A stretch of DNA of 64,000 nucleotides, from assembly GCF_003182195.1 (NCBI RefSeq), contig NZ_QGTM01000009.1, forward strand, positions 1 to 64,000, read 5' to 3'. Source of the DNA: Halomonas sp. A11-A. Its GTDB lineage: Bacteria > Pseudomonadota > Gammaproteobacteria > Pseudomonadales > Halomonadaceae. The notes under the pieces are model-generated. The model saw only the letters and a list, made by a program, of their open reading frames with translations. It did no database searches and was not told the DNA's origin. This document shows positions 56,432 through 64,000 of the stretch, one piece after another (position 1 is the stretch's first letter; each line of letters begins with the position of its first letter). Position numbers and translations under genes: made by a program.

Positions 56432-56534
56432 GTCGGGCTCCATCGATTTCCGGGGGGAGGAACGAACCCCCACAGTCTAGCTCTCCCATGGCTGTCGATA
56501 ATCGGGCTAGAATGCAAGTCATTATTGAGTAAAA

Positions 56535-57497
56535 GTGGAGAGTGAGGTGGCCCAGCTCGATGATCTGGCCTTCTTCCAGCGCCTGGCCCAGGCCGGCAGC
56601 CTCACGGCCACGGCCCGGGAGCTTGGCCTGTCGCTCTCGGCGGTCAGCAAGCGGCTCAAGCAGCTGGAGGCGCGCCTGGGAGTGACCCTGGCCAGCCGCA
56701 CCACCCGCCGCCTGACCCTGACCCCGGAGGGCGAGCGCTATCTGGTGCGCGGGGCGGCGATCCTCGAGGAGCTGGCCGAGCTGGAGGAGGCACTGGGGGC
56801 GCAGCGCGCCGAGCTCTCCGGCCCGCTCAAGATCAACGCCACCTTCGGTTTCGGGCGACGCCACGTGGCGCCGCTACTCTCTTGCTTCTGCGCCCGCCAC
56901 CCGGGGGTGGAGAGCACGCTTGAGCTGACCAACTTCCCGCTGACCCCAGGCGAACAGGGGGTAGACATTAGCATCCGGGTGGGAGAGCCGCCCGACTCGC
57001 GCCTGGTGGCCCGGCGTATCCTCGCCAACCGCCGGATCCTCTGCGCGGCGCCCGCCTATGTCGAGCGGATGCCCCGCCTGGCAAAGCCAGCGGACCTGGC
57101 GAAGCATCCCTGCCTGGTGCTGCGTGAGAATGACAGCGACTTCGCCCTGTGGCGCCTGACGCGCCGTGGCGCCGCAGGCGAGGAGCAGGCGGTGAAGGTC
57201 TCGGGGCCGCTGGCCAGCAACGACGGCGAGGTGATCGTCAATTTGGCGCTGGATGGCCACGGCATCGTGCTGCGCTCCTGGTGGGACGTGCATGCGCACC
57301 TGGAGAGCGGTGCGCTGGTGGAGTTGCTGCCGACGTGGCAGGGTGTACGCGCCGACTTCTATGCCGTCTATGCGCAGCGGCGTCACGTGCCGCTGCGCAT
57401 TCGTGCCTTCATCGCCTATCTTGAGCAGGAGATGGGGCGCCGCGTACCGCCACTACCAGCAACGGAAACCGCCAGACAAGGAGTTTCGTCACCGTGA
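56535..57497 (+). CDS. LysR-family regulator, DmlR type
   Basis: A 320-residue regulator with an N-terminal helix-turn-helix (RLAQAGSLTATARELGLSLSAVSKRLKQLE) and a co-inducer-binding domain. It is divergent from dmlA across about 100 bp, matching the dmlR-dmlA arrangement. It starts at GTG 56535; a second GTG at 56547 preceded by GGAG is equally plausible. Its stop overlaps the start of the glycosyltransferase gene as GTGA. Confidence 0.88.
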   Translation: MESEVAQLDDLAFFQRLAQAGSLTATARELGLSLSAVSKRLKQLEARLGVTLASRTTRRLTLTPEGERYLVRGAAILEELAELEEALGAQRAELSGPLKINATFGFGRRHVAPLLSCFCARHPGVESTLELTNFPLTPGEQGVDISIRVGEPPDSRLVARRILANRRILCAAPAYVERMPRLAKPADLAKHPCLVLRENDSDFALWRLTRRGAAGEEQAVKVSGPLASNDGEVIVNLALDGHGIVLRSWWDVHAHLESGALVELLPTWQGVRADFYAVYAQRRHVPLRIRAFIAYLEQEMGRRVPPLPATETARQGVSSP

Positions 57498-58798
57498 ACG
57501 TACTGATGTTCACCAACACCTACCTGCCGATCGTCGGCGGTGTCAGCGAATCGGTGCAGCGCCTCAAGGCGCAGTTGCAAGCGATGGGCCACCGGGTGCT
57601 GGTGGTGGCACCGCGCCTCGATGGCCAGCCACGCCATGAGGCCGATGTGATCAGGGTCACGGCGGTCCAGCACTTCAACGGCAGCGACTTTTCCCTGCCC
57701 GTGCCCATCCCCGGGCAGCTTTTCGAGGCCATCGAGGCCTTCGAGCCCGATATCGTGCACTCCCACCACCCCTTCCTGCTCGGCGATACCGCAGCGCGCA
57801 CCGCCGAGACCTATGGGCTGCCGCTGGTGTTCACCCACCACACCCTCTATGAGCACTACACCCACTACGTGCCGGGTGACTCACCGCGCATGCAGCGCTT
57901 CGCCAAGGCGCTGGCCACCGAGTACACCCATCTGTGCGATGCGGTGATCGCCCCCAGCGAGAGCATCCGCGACCTGCTGCTCGAGCGCGACGCCAACCCG
58001 GCGATTCACGTGGTGCCCAGCGGCGTGGATACGGTACGTTTCGCGGCCGGCAGCGGTGCGGCCTGGCGGCGGCGGTTCGGCATCGCGGACGACGCCTACG
58101 TGATCGGCCACCTGGGGCGGCTGGCGCGGGAGAAGAATCTCGCCTTTCTCGCCGTGGCAGTGGCCAAGGCGCTGGCCCTCCTGCCGACGGCGCACTTCCT
58201 GGTGGTGGGCGAGGGTGATGCGCGCCAGGCGATGATCGAGGCTGCGGAGGGCGAGGGGGTCGCAGCACGGGTACATTTCACCGGTCGTCTGCAGGGGCAG
58301 TCGCTCATCGATGCCTACCACGCCATGGATCTCTTCGCCTTCGCCTCGCACAGCGAAACCCAGGGCATGGTGATCGCCGAAGCGATGGCGGCGGGGCTGC
58401 CGGTGGTGGCCGTGGACGCTCCCGGCGTTCGCGAGGTGGTGCGCGATGGCGGCAATGGTCGGCTGCTCGACCACGATGATGTCGATGACTTCGCCGCGGC
58501 CCTGGTGTCGCTGTCGGCTCGCGACGTACGCAGGCCCCTGGTGGAGGGTGCTCGCTCCACCGCAGCGGCCTACGATGAAGCGAGCTGTGCCGAGCGCTGC
58601 TTGGCCGTCTATCGGCGTGCCATCGCCGCCAGTGGCCCCTTCACCCATGCCGAGGAGGGGGGCTGGGAGCGGGTGCGCCACCGCCTGGGGGCGGAGTGGC
58701 AGATGCTTTGCCATCGTGGCCGGGTGCTGGGCAAGCTGGTCCACGCCACCTGGGAGGAGGAGCGCCCCGAGTGGTGGCCCGACAGGACAGCGAAGTGA
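57494..58798 (+). CDS. Group 1 (GT4-type) glycosyltransferase
   Basis: A 434-residue GT-B fold enzyme. N-terminal part: FTNTYLPIVGGVSESVQRL, typical of glycosyltransferases using lipid or sugar acceptors. C-terminal donor site: HLGRLAREKNL and SETQGMVIAEAMAAGLPVV with the conserved glutamate pair. It resembles diacylglycerol glucosyltransferases and related enzymes, so glycolipid synthesis is possible but unproven. It starts at a GTG overlapping the LysR stop (GTGA) and abuts the convergent TVP38 gene with no gap. Confidence 0.85.
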   Translation: MNVLMFTNTYLPIVGGVSESVQRLKAQLQAMGHRVLVVAPRLDGQPRHEADVIRVTAVQHFNGSDFSLPVPIPGQLFEAIEAFEPDIVHSHHPFLLGDTAARTAETYGLPLVFTHHTLYEHYTHYVPGDSPRMQRFAKALATEYTHLCDAVIAPSESIRDLLLERDANPAIHVVPSGVDTVRFAAGSGAAWRRRFGIADDAYVIGHLGRLAREKNLAFLAVAVAKALALLPTAHFLVVGEGDARQAMIEAAEGEGVAARVHFTGRLQGQSLIDAYHAMDLFAFASHSETQGMVIAEAMAAGLPVVAVDAPGVREVVRDGGNGRLLDHDDVDDFAAALVSLSARDVRRPLVEGARSTAAAYDEASCAERCLAVYRRAIAASGPFTHAEEGGWERVRHRLGAEWQMLCHRGRVLGKLVHATWEEERPEWWPDRTAK

Positions 58799-59494
58799 TC
58801 AGCGCCGCCGGCGATGGTCGCTCCAGCGCTTGAGCGCCACCAGCAGCAGTACCGCCAGCAGCAGGCCTCCGGCCCCCCAGGCGAGCTCGTCGCGGCTTTC
58901 GGCGGTGGCCAGTTTCCCCAGCTGGCTGCCCAGCAGTGTGACCCCGGCGAGCCCGGGGGCGATCCCCAGTGCCGAGCCCACCAGGTAGTCGCGCAGGCGC
59001 AGGCGGAAGGCGCCGGCCATCATGTTGGTGAGGGTGAAGGGCGCCAGCGGCAGCAGATTGACGACGGTCATGGTGCGGATGCCGCGCCTGGCGAGGTAGC
59101 GCGAGAGACCTCTGAGGCGCTTGCCGCCGTGGCGCAGCAGCGCCTCGCGGCCGATACGCCGGCCCACCCACCAGGTGACCAGCGAGGCCGTCAGGGTGCC
59201 GGCCAGGGCGTAGCCGAAGCCCCACCAGGGGCCGAACAGCAGCCCGGTTACGCCCACCAGCAGGCTCAGCGGGAACATCACCAGCGACGCCCCGGCGTAG
59301 ACCGCCATCACCACCAGGAGCGTCCAGGGCGCGTCGCGCCAGCCGGACGTCGAGGCGGCCAGCGCGCGCAGCGCCTCCAGGGTCAGCACCCCCTCCCGGG
59401 CCAGCCACTGCCAGCCCAGTGCCAGCAGCAGCAGCGTCAGCAGTGCCAGCAGCGGCAGCCACAGCGCGGCGGGGAGGCGGCGCCGCGCCTTCAT
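58799..59494 (-). CDS. TVP38/TMEM64 (DedA-superfamily) membrane protein
   Basis: A 231-residue membrane protein. The SNARE-associated/DedA-type core is SLLVGVTGLLFGPWWGFGYA, VTWWVGRRIGRE and TVVNLLPLAPFTLTNMMAGA. Members are probable lipid or small-molecule transporters or scramblases. It is coupled to ltaE by ATGA overlap. Confidence 0.9.
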   Translation of the reverse strand: MKARRRLPAALWLPLLALLTLLLLALGWQWLAREGVLTLEALRALAASTSGWRDAPWTLLVVMAVYAGASLVMFPLSLLVGVTGLLFGPWWGFGYALAGTLTASLVTWWVGRRIGREALLRHGGKRLRGLSRYLARRGIRTMTVVNLLPLAPFTLTNMMAGAFRLRLRDYLVGSALGIAPGLAGVTLLGSQLGKLATAESRDELAWGAGGLLLAVLLLVALKRWSDHRRRR

Positions 59495-60504
59495 GCCCGC
59501 GGCTGTGCCAGATAGTCGCCCAGCGCCTCGAGCACCCGCTCGATGGCGTCGTCATCCAGGTCGCGGTGTACCACCAGGCGGGTGGTGCAGCGCAGCTCGA
59601 CGAGGATCCCGCGTTCGGCGAGCCAGGCGCGCAGCGGGGCGACGTGTCGCTCGGGTACGCGCAGGAACACCATGTTGGTGGCCTGGTAGGCCACCTCGAG
59701 GTCGGGCAACGCGCGGATCCCCTCGGCCAGGCGTGCGGCACGGCGATGATCGCCGGCGAGGTCGGCCACGTGGTGGTCCAGCGCATGGTGGCAGGCGGCG
59801 GCGATGATGCCGGACTGGCGCATGCCGCCGCCCAGCACCTTGCGCCAGCGCCGGGCGCTGTCGATCAGCTCGCGGGAGCCCGCCAGGGCCGAGCCCACCG
59901 GGGCGCCGAGCCCCTTGGAGAAGCACAGCGACACCGAGTCGAAAGGCGCGCAGAGCTCATCCAGTGAGGTGTCGCTGGCCACCGCGGCGTTGAACAGCCG
60001 GGCGCCGTCGAGGTGGGTGGCGAGGCCCTGCTCCCGGGCCAGCGCGGTGGCCGCCGCTACGTAGTCGGGATCGAGCACGCGCCCGCCGATGGTGTTCTCC
60101 AGCGCCAGCAGGCGGGTGCGGGCGAAGTGGAAGTCATCGGGCTTGATCGCCGCGCGGATGCGCTCCAGGGGCAGCGAGCCGTCCTCGGCGTGCTCCAGCG
60201 GCTGGGGCTGGATGCCGCCGAGCACCGCGGCGCCGCCGCCCTCGTACTTGTAGGTGTGGGCCTGCTGGCCGGCGAGGTATTCGTCGCCGCGCTGGCAGTG
60301 GGCGAGCAGGGCGGCCAGGTTGCTCTGGGTGCCGCTGGGGAAGAGCAGGGCGGCGGCCTTGCCGGCGCGTTCGGCCACGGCGGCCTCGAAGCGCGCCACG
60401 CTGGGGTCGTCGCCCCAGACGTCGTCGCCCACCGGGGCGACGTGCATCGCGTCGCGCATGGCGGCGCTGGGACGGGTGACGGTATCGCTGCGCAGGTCGA
60501 TCAT
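59491..60504 (-). CDS. ltaE: Low-specificity L-threonine aldolase
   Basis: A PLP enzyme cleaving threonine or allo-threonine to glycine and acetaldehyde. N-terminal MIDLRSDTVTRPSAAMRDAM, DDVWGDDPSV, HLDGARLFNAAVA with the PLP aspartate, and the Schiff-base lysine in SLCFSKGLGAPVGS. Length is 337 residues. It is followed by, and overlaps, the TVP38 gene. Confidence 0.94.
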   Translation of the reverse strand: MIDLRSDTVTRPSAAMRDAMHVAPVGDDVWGDDPSVARFEAAVAERAGKAAALLFPSGTQSNLAALLAHCQRGDEYLAGQQAHTYKYEGGGAAVLGGIQPQPLEHAEDGSLPLERIRAAIKPDDFHFARTRLLALENTIGGRVLDPDYVAAATALAREQGLATHLDGARLFNAAVASDTSLDELCAPFDSVSLCFSKGLGAPVGSALAGSRELIDSARRWRKVLGGGMRQSGIIAAACHHALDHHVADLAGDHRRAARLAEGIRALPDLEVAYQATNMVFLRVPERHVAPLRAWLAERGILVELRCTTRLVVHRDLDDDAIERVLEALGDYLAQPRA

Positions 60505-60531
60505 CGGCGCCTCCTGGGGACGGGCGGTGGG

Positions 60532-61371
60532 TCAGTGGCGCTCGGGATGGGCCGCGAGCGGCCGCGCGTGATACTCGGCCGGCAGGCGGGCCAGCGGCGC
60601 CTGGCCGAAGTAGCGGCCGAGCAGCGCATAGAGCGCCGGATAGACATCGTGGAGCAGGTCCGGGGCGGTGAAGAAGGCCTCGCAGCAGACCGCGAAGCAC
60701 TCGCCGGGGTGGGTGGCGGCGTAGTCGTCGATGGGCGTGGGCTCGCCGCGCTCGAGATGCGCCTGGAGGTCCTCCCAGACGCCCATGAAGACCCGATGCC
60801 ACTCCGGCGGGTCGATGTCGGCGGGCAGCGGCGGGAAGCCGTCCACGTCCAGGGAGTTGCCCAGGTCGAGCTTGTGGGCGAACTCGTGGATCAGCACGTT
60901 GAAGCCCGAGAAGTCTCCGCTCTCCATCAGGTCGGGGAAGGCCACCACCACCGGCCCCTGGTGGGAGGTCTCGCCGGCGCGCTCGTCCACGTACTCGTGC
61001 ATCACGCCGAACTCGTCCATCTCCTCCACCTGGCGCTGGAAGGCGTCGGGCAGGATCAGCACCTCGTGGACGTTGGCGAAGGCCTCCCGGTGCTCCTCGT
61101 TGCTCCAGCCCAGGGTCAGCAGGCAGGCCTGGGCGGCGAGAGCCAGCTGGGCAGGCAGGTCGAAGGGGGTGGACTCGGCAAGCGTCGGGTGCAGGCTCAG
61201 GCGCTTGGCGTGGAGAAACTGCCAGGCGCGCTGCCCAAGCGAAGCGGCCTGCGCCTCGGGCAGGGCGGCAAGCAGCGGCAGGCGCGACCGGGCCTCGGCC
61301 CAGGCCGCCTCGGGGAAGGGGTGGCGGGCGGCGAAGCGCTCGGCCCGCCAGCGTTTCAGGTGCCCAAGCAT
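60532..61371 (-). CDS. mtfA: MtfA-type zinc-dependent peptidase
   Basis: A 279-residue cytosolic metallopeptidase of the MtfA/YeeI family. The zinc motif is NVLIHEFAHKLD, with the third ligand region FAVCCEAFFTAP downstream. In E. coli MtfA binds and inactivates the glucose-PTS repressor Mlc; no mlc or ptsG is in this window, so the target here may differ. It is expressed within a leftward series with 27 bp to ltaE. Confidence 0.9.
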   Translation of the reverse strand: MLGHLKRWRAERFAARHPFPEAAWAEARSRLPLLAALPEAQAASLGQRAWQFLHAKRLSLHPTLAESTPFDLPAQLALAAQACLLTLGWSNEEHREAFANVHEVLILPDAFQRQVEEMDEFGVMHEYVDERAGETSHQGPVVVAFPDLMESGDFSGFNVLIHEFAHKLDLGNSLDVDGFPPLPADIDPPEWHRVFMGVWEDLQAHLERGEPTPIDDYAATHPGECFAVCCEAFFTAPDLLHDVYPALYALLGRYFGQAPLARLPAEYHARPLAAHPERH

Positions 61372-61390
61372 CGGCTCTCCTCGCCTCGAC

Positions 61391-62962
61391 TCAGCTCTCT
61401 TCCAGGTCGGCCCCTGACTTCCAGGACCAGTCCCGCCAGCGCAGGTCGAAGAGGTCCTTGCGGCGGTCCTTGAGGTTGGTCACCGAGCCCTCGTTGCGCA
61501 CCATGGTCAGTCGGGTCAGGTCGAGATCCGAGAAGAGAATCATCTCGGTGTTGGGGGTGGTCTCGTTGAGCACGGCGTCGTGGGGGAAGGCGAAGTCCGA
61601 GGGCGAGAAGACCGCCGACTGGGCGTACTGGATGTCGAGGTTCTCGATGGAGGGCACGTTGCCCACGCTGCCGCACAGCACCACGTAGCACTCGTTCTCG
61701 ATGGCCCGGGCCTGGGCGCAGTGACGCACCCGCAGGTAGCCGTTCTTGGTGTCGGTCCAGAAGGGCACGAAGAGGATGTCCATGTCCTGCTCGGCCAAGA
61801 GCCGCGGCAGCTCCGGGAACTCCACGTCGTAGCAGATCAGGATGCCGACCCGGCCGGCGTCGGTGTCGAACACCTGGAGGTCGTCGCCCCCCTCGATCAC
61901 CCAGTCGCGGCGCTCCTGGGGCGTGATATGCAGCTTGGCCTGGCTCTCTATCTCGCCGTCGCGGTGGCAGAGGTAGCTGACGTTGTAGAGGCGGTCGTCC
62001 TCGCCCACCTCGATCATGGAGCCGGCCACGATGTTGATGTTGTAGGAGACCGCCATGCGCGACAGCTCGGCCTTGAACTGCTCGGTGAAGCTGGCCAGGA
62101 AGCGCACGGCCGCCATCTGGTCGCGCTGGGCGGCGCGGTCCTGCAGCCCCATCAGCGGGGCATTGAAGAGCTCCGGGAAGACCGCGAAATCGCTCTTGTA
62201 GCCGGAGAGGGCGTCGACGAAGTACTCCACCTGCTGCAGCACCGCCTCCACCGAGTCGAATTCGCGCATCTGCCACTGTACCGCGCCGACCCGTACCTGG
62301 GTCTTGCGGTTGTCGAGTACCAGCTCGGCGGGCTCATAGAGGAAGTTGTTCCACTCCAGCAGGGTGGCATAGCCCTGGGACCTCTCGTCCTCGGGGAGGT
62401 AGTCGCGCAAGAGGCGCTTGACCTGGAAGTCGTTGGCCAGCTGGAAGGAGAGGATTGGGTCGTGGATCTCCTTGCGGGCCACCCGGTCGATGTACTGGGT
62501 GGGGGAGAGCGTCTCGGCGTGCTGATGGTACTGGGGGATGCGACCGCCGGCCAGGATCGCCCGCAGGTTGAGCGAGCGGCACAGCTCCTTGCGGGCGTCG
62601 TAGAGGCGCCGCCCCAGGCGGTAGCCGCGGTAGTCCGGGTGGATCAGCACGTCCAGGCCGTACATGGCGTCGCCGTCCGGGTCGTCGAGGATCACCTCGC
62701 GCTTGCCGATCAGGTCGTCGTACTTGTGGGGGTTGGTGAACTCGTCATAGTCCACCCGTGCGGTCAGCGCCATGCCCACCAGGCGGCCGTCGTCCTCGAT
62801 GGCGATCTGGCCGTCCGGGAAGGAGGCGATCAGCGTCTCGATGGTGTGCTTCGACCAGGCGCCGCCGATGTCGTGGTAGACCGCGTCCATTAGCGTCTCG
62901 AGCTGGGCGTAGTCCTCCGGCGTCAGGTTGCGAAGCGTCAGGTGCAGGTCGTCGAGGGACAT
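61391..62962 (-). CDS. GNAT acetyltransferase-carbon-nitrogen hydrolase fusion
   Basis: A 523-residue two-domain protein. Residues about 8-190 are a GNAT domain, with the acetyl-CoA pyrophosphate loop region IHPDYRGYRLGRRLYDARKE. Residues about 225-510 are a nitrilase-superfamily domain with the Glu-Lys-Cys triad in FAVFPELFNAP, QAKLHITPQE and GILICYDVEFPE. Both active sites look intact. This fusion recurs in bacteria but I know of no established substrate; amide hydrolysis followed by acyl transfer is one possibility. It is followed by mtfA 19 bp later. Confidence 0.9.
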   Translation of the reverse strand: MSLDDLHLTLRNLTPEDYAQLETLMDAVYHDIGGAWSKHTIETLIASFPDGQIAIEDDGRLVGMALTARVDYDEFTNPHKYDDLIGKREVILDDPDGDAMYGLDVLIHPDYRGYRLGRRLYDARKELCRSLNLRAILAGGRIPQYHQHAETLSPTQYIDRVARKEIHDPILSFQLANDFQVKRLLRDYLPEDERSQGYATLLEWNNFLYEPAELVLDNRKTQVRVGAVQWQMREFDSVEAVLQQVEYFVDALSGYKSDFAVFPELFNAPLMGLQDRAAQRDQMAAVRFLASFTEQFKAELSRMAVSYNINIVAGSMIEVGEDDRLYNVSYLCHRDGEIESQAKLHITPQERRDWVIEGGDDLQVFDTDAGRVGILICYDVEFPELPRLLAEQDMDILFVPFWTDTKNGYLRVRHCAQARAIENECYVVLCGSVGNVPSIENLDIQYAQSAVFSPSDFAFPHDAVLNETTPNTEMILFSDLDLTRLTMVRNEGSVTNLKDRRKDLFDLRWRDWSWKSGADLEES

Positions 62963-62999
62963 GGCGCATCCTTGTCTGTCAGCGGGCAGAACGGGAAGT

Positions 63000-63914
63000 C
63001 TAGCACGTGGGGTCGGGGTCCCGGCGCGTGCGGGGGCGGACCAGCGGCCGGGTGAGGGTCTGGGCCATGATTACCCCGGCCAGGATCAGCACGCCGCCCA
63101 GCAGGTGGAACAGCGCGATGCGCTCGCCGAGGGCCGCCATGGCGATCAGTGCGCTGAACAGCGGCATCAGGTTGATGAAGATGCTCGCCTGACTGGCGCC
63201 GATCTGGCGGATCGCCAGCATCCACAGGAAGGTGGTGATGATCGAGGCCGGGATGCCGGCATAGAGGATCAGGCCAATGTTGCTCGCGTCCACCGGGGTC
63301 ATGGGGCCCATCAGGTAGGGCGGCAGCAGGAAGAGCACCGCGAAGATCACCTGGGCGTAGAGCAGCACCCAGGGGGGCAGGCCGATCGGCCAGCGCTTGA
63401 GCATCACCCCGTAGAGGGCGTAGCAGGTGGCGGCCACCAGCATCAGGGCGTCGCCCTTCGCCACGGTCAGCTCCAGCAGCGAGAGCGGGTTGCCGCGACC
63501 CAGCAGCACCAGCACCCCCAGCAGCGCCACGACGCCCCCCAGGGTGCCGCCCAGGCTGGGCGGCTCGCGCAGGATCAGCGCGCTGAGCAGCACGGTGAGC
63601 AGCGGCACCATGGCGGCCAGGATGCCCATGTTGGTGGCCGAGGTGGTCTCGGCGGCCACGTAGGCGAGCCCCTGCCACAGCCCCATGCCGAGCAGCCCCA
63701 GCACGGCGAGCTTCGGCCATTCGCGGCGGATCGTGGCGCGATGCTTCCAGGCCGCCGGGGCCAGGAAGGGGGTGAGCACGGCGAGCGCCAGCACCCAGCG
63801 CAAGAAGGCGATGCTGGAGGGTGCGATGGCGCCCACGGTGAGCTGGTTGATGGTCATGTTGCCCGACCAGATCAGCACGGCGCCGAGCGGCGGCAGGAAA
63901 TAGAACAGGGGCAT
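63000..63914 (-). CDS. EamA/DMT-family transporter
   Basis: A 304-residue membrane protein with ten helices in two EamA repeats (about residues 5-140 and 150-285). Typical helix-end motifs are SSIAFLRWVLALAVL and SIFINLMPLFSALIAMAALGE. Such proteins export amino acids or other metabolites; the substrate is unknown. It is 37 bp upstream of the fusion gene on the same strand. Confidence 0.9.
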   Translation of the reverse strand: MPLFYFLPPLGAVLIWSGNMTINQLTVGAIAPSSIAFLRWVLALAVLTPFLAPAAWKHRATIRREWPKLAVLGLLGMGLWQGLAYVAAETTSATNMGILAAMVPLLTVLLSALILREPPSLGGTLGGVVALLGVLVLLGRGNPLSLLELTVAKGDALMLVAATCYALYGVMLKRWPIGLPPWVLLYAQVIFAVLFLLPPYLMGPMTPVDASNIGLILYAGIPASIITTFLWMLAIRQIGASQASIFINLMPLFSALIAMAALGERIALFHLLGGVLILAGVIMAQTLTRPLVRPRTRRDPDPTC

Positions 63915-63935
63915 CTTATCCTCTTCTCCAACGCA

Positions 63936-63959
63936 AGGGCCCCGCGTGGCGGGGGCCCT
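63936..63959 (-). terminator. Hairpin after the gene at the right edge
   Basis: AGGGCCCCGC-GTG-GCGGGGGCCCT, a 10-bp stem with one bulged G, a few bases beyond the stop of the edge gene and before the EamA gene. Confidence 0.65.
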
Positions 63960-63964
63960 GTAGC

Positions 63965-64000
63965 TTACTGCAGCGCCTGCGCGGAGGCGATGGCGGGTGG
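63965..64000 (-). CDS. C-terminal end of a gene cut by the window edge
   Basis: On the minus strand the frame from 64000 reads PPAIASAQALQ and then TAA at 63965-63967, immediately followed by a terminator hairpin. Eleven residues are too few to name the protein. Confidence 0.4.
   Translation of the reverse strand, partial: PPAIASAQALQ

Overview
The window is a GC-rich, gene-dense stretch of a gammaproteobacterial chromosome. Its content (several TRAP transporters, TtrBCA, AstE with an arginine-type ABC transporter, LhgO, DmlA, PhoX, KatG, and Pseudomonas-like REP palindromes) fits a halophilic Halomonas-type member of Halomonadaceae. That assignment is an inference from gene content and codon style, because no rRNA or other phylogenetic marker is present. 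I found no tRNA, rRNA, CRISPR array or intact insertion sequence.

Layout. 1-1.5 kb: an N-terminally truncated HsdM remnant of lower GC. 1.5-11.5 kb: recC-recB-recD, read leftwards with ATGA overlaps, with in-frame palindromic repeat insertions in recD and probably recB. 11.6-15.3 kb: a flavin-reductase-like protein, a GntR remnant and a DctPQM TRAP transporter. 15.4-17.6 kb: an intact MntA antitoxin beside a deleted HepT toxin, then SelO. 17.7-22.8 kb: KatG, a LysR regulator and MmsA. 22.8-23.1 kb: a REP-like cluster. 23.2-24.6 kb: an AhpD-like protein and an HNH nuclease. 24.7-26.9 kb: a TPP riboswitch controlling a sodium:solute symporter and a cysteine-less TenA. 27-28.2 kb: higBA with a visible promoter and operator, and a small membrane protein. 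28.4-30.1 kb: ilvD. 30.2-35.4 kb: tetrathionate reductase ttrBCA behind a perfect FNR/Anr box. 35.6-40.9 kb: a small XRE regulator, LhgO and a TAXI-type TRAP transporter. 41-42.7 kb: purEK. 42.7-44.8 kb: PhoX.

45-48.9 kb holds the least understood unit: a membrane-tethered haem-domain protein of the ethylbenzene-dehydrogenase gamma type, coupled by stop-start overlap to a DUF2231 membrane protein and divergent from a UbiA/MenA-like prenyltransferase. An FNR-like box lies between them, and a TraX-family gene follows the prenyltransferase. 49.1-53.5 kb: an arginine/ornithine-type ABC transporter upstream of astE. Its ATPase has Gly in place of the Walker B aspartate. 53.7-58.8 kb: a methyltransferase, WrbA, DmlA with a divergent LysR regulator, and a glycosyltransferase. 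58.8-64 kb: TVP38, threonine aldolase, MtfA, a GNAT-nitrilase fusion, an EamA permease and the tail of one more gene.

Taken together the region is mostly core metabolism and transport with a respiratory theme: two loci with FNR-type sites, one for tetrathionate respiration and one for the uncharacterised haem/DUF2231/prenyltransferase unit. Signs of past mobile or defence content are a truncated restriction methylase, a broken HEPN toxin, an intact HigBA and REP elements that have expanded into genes.
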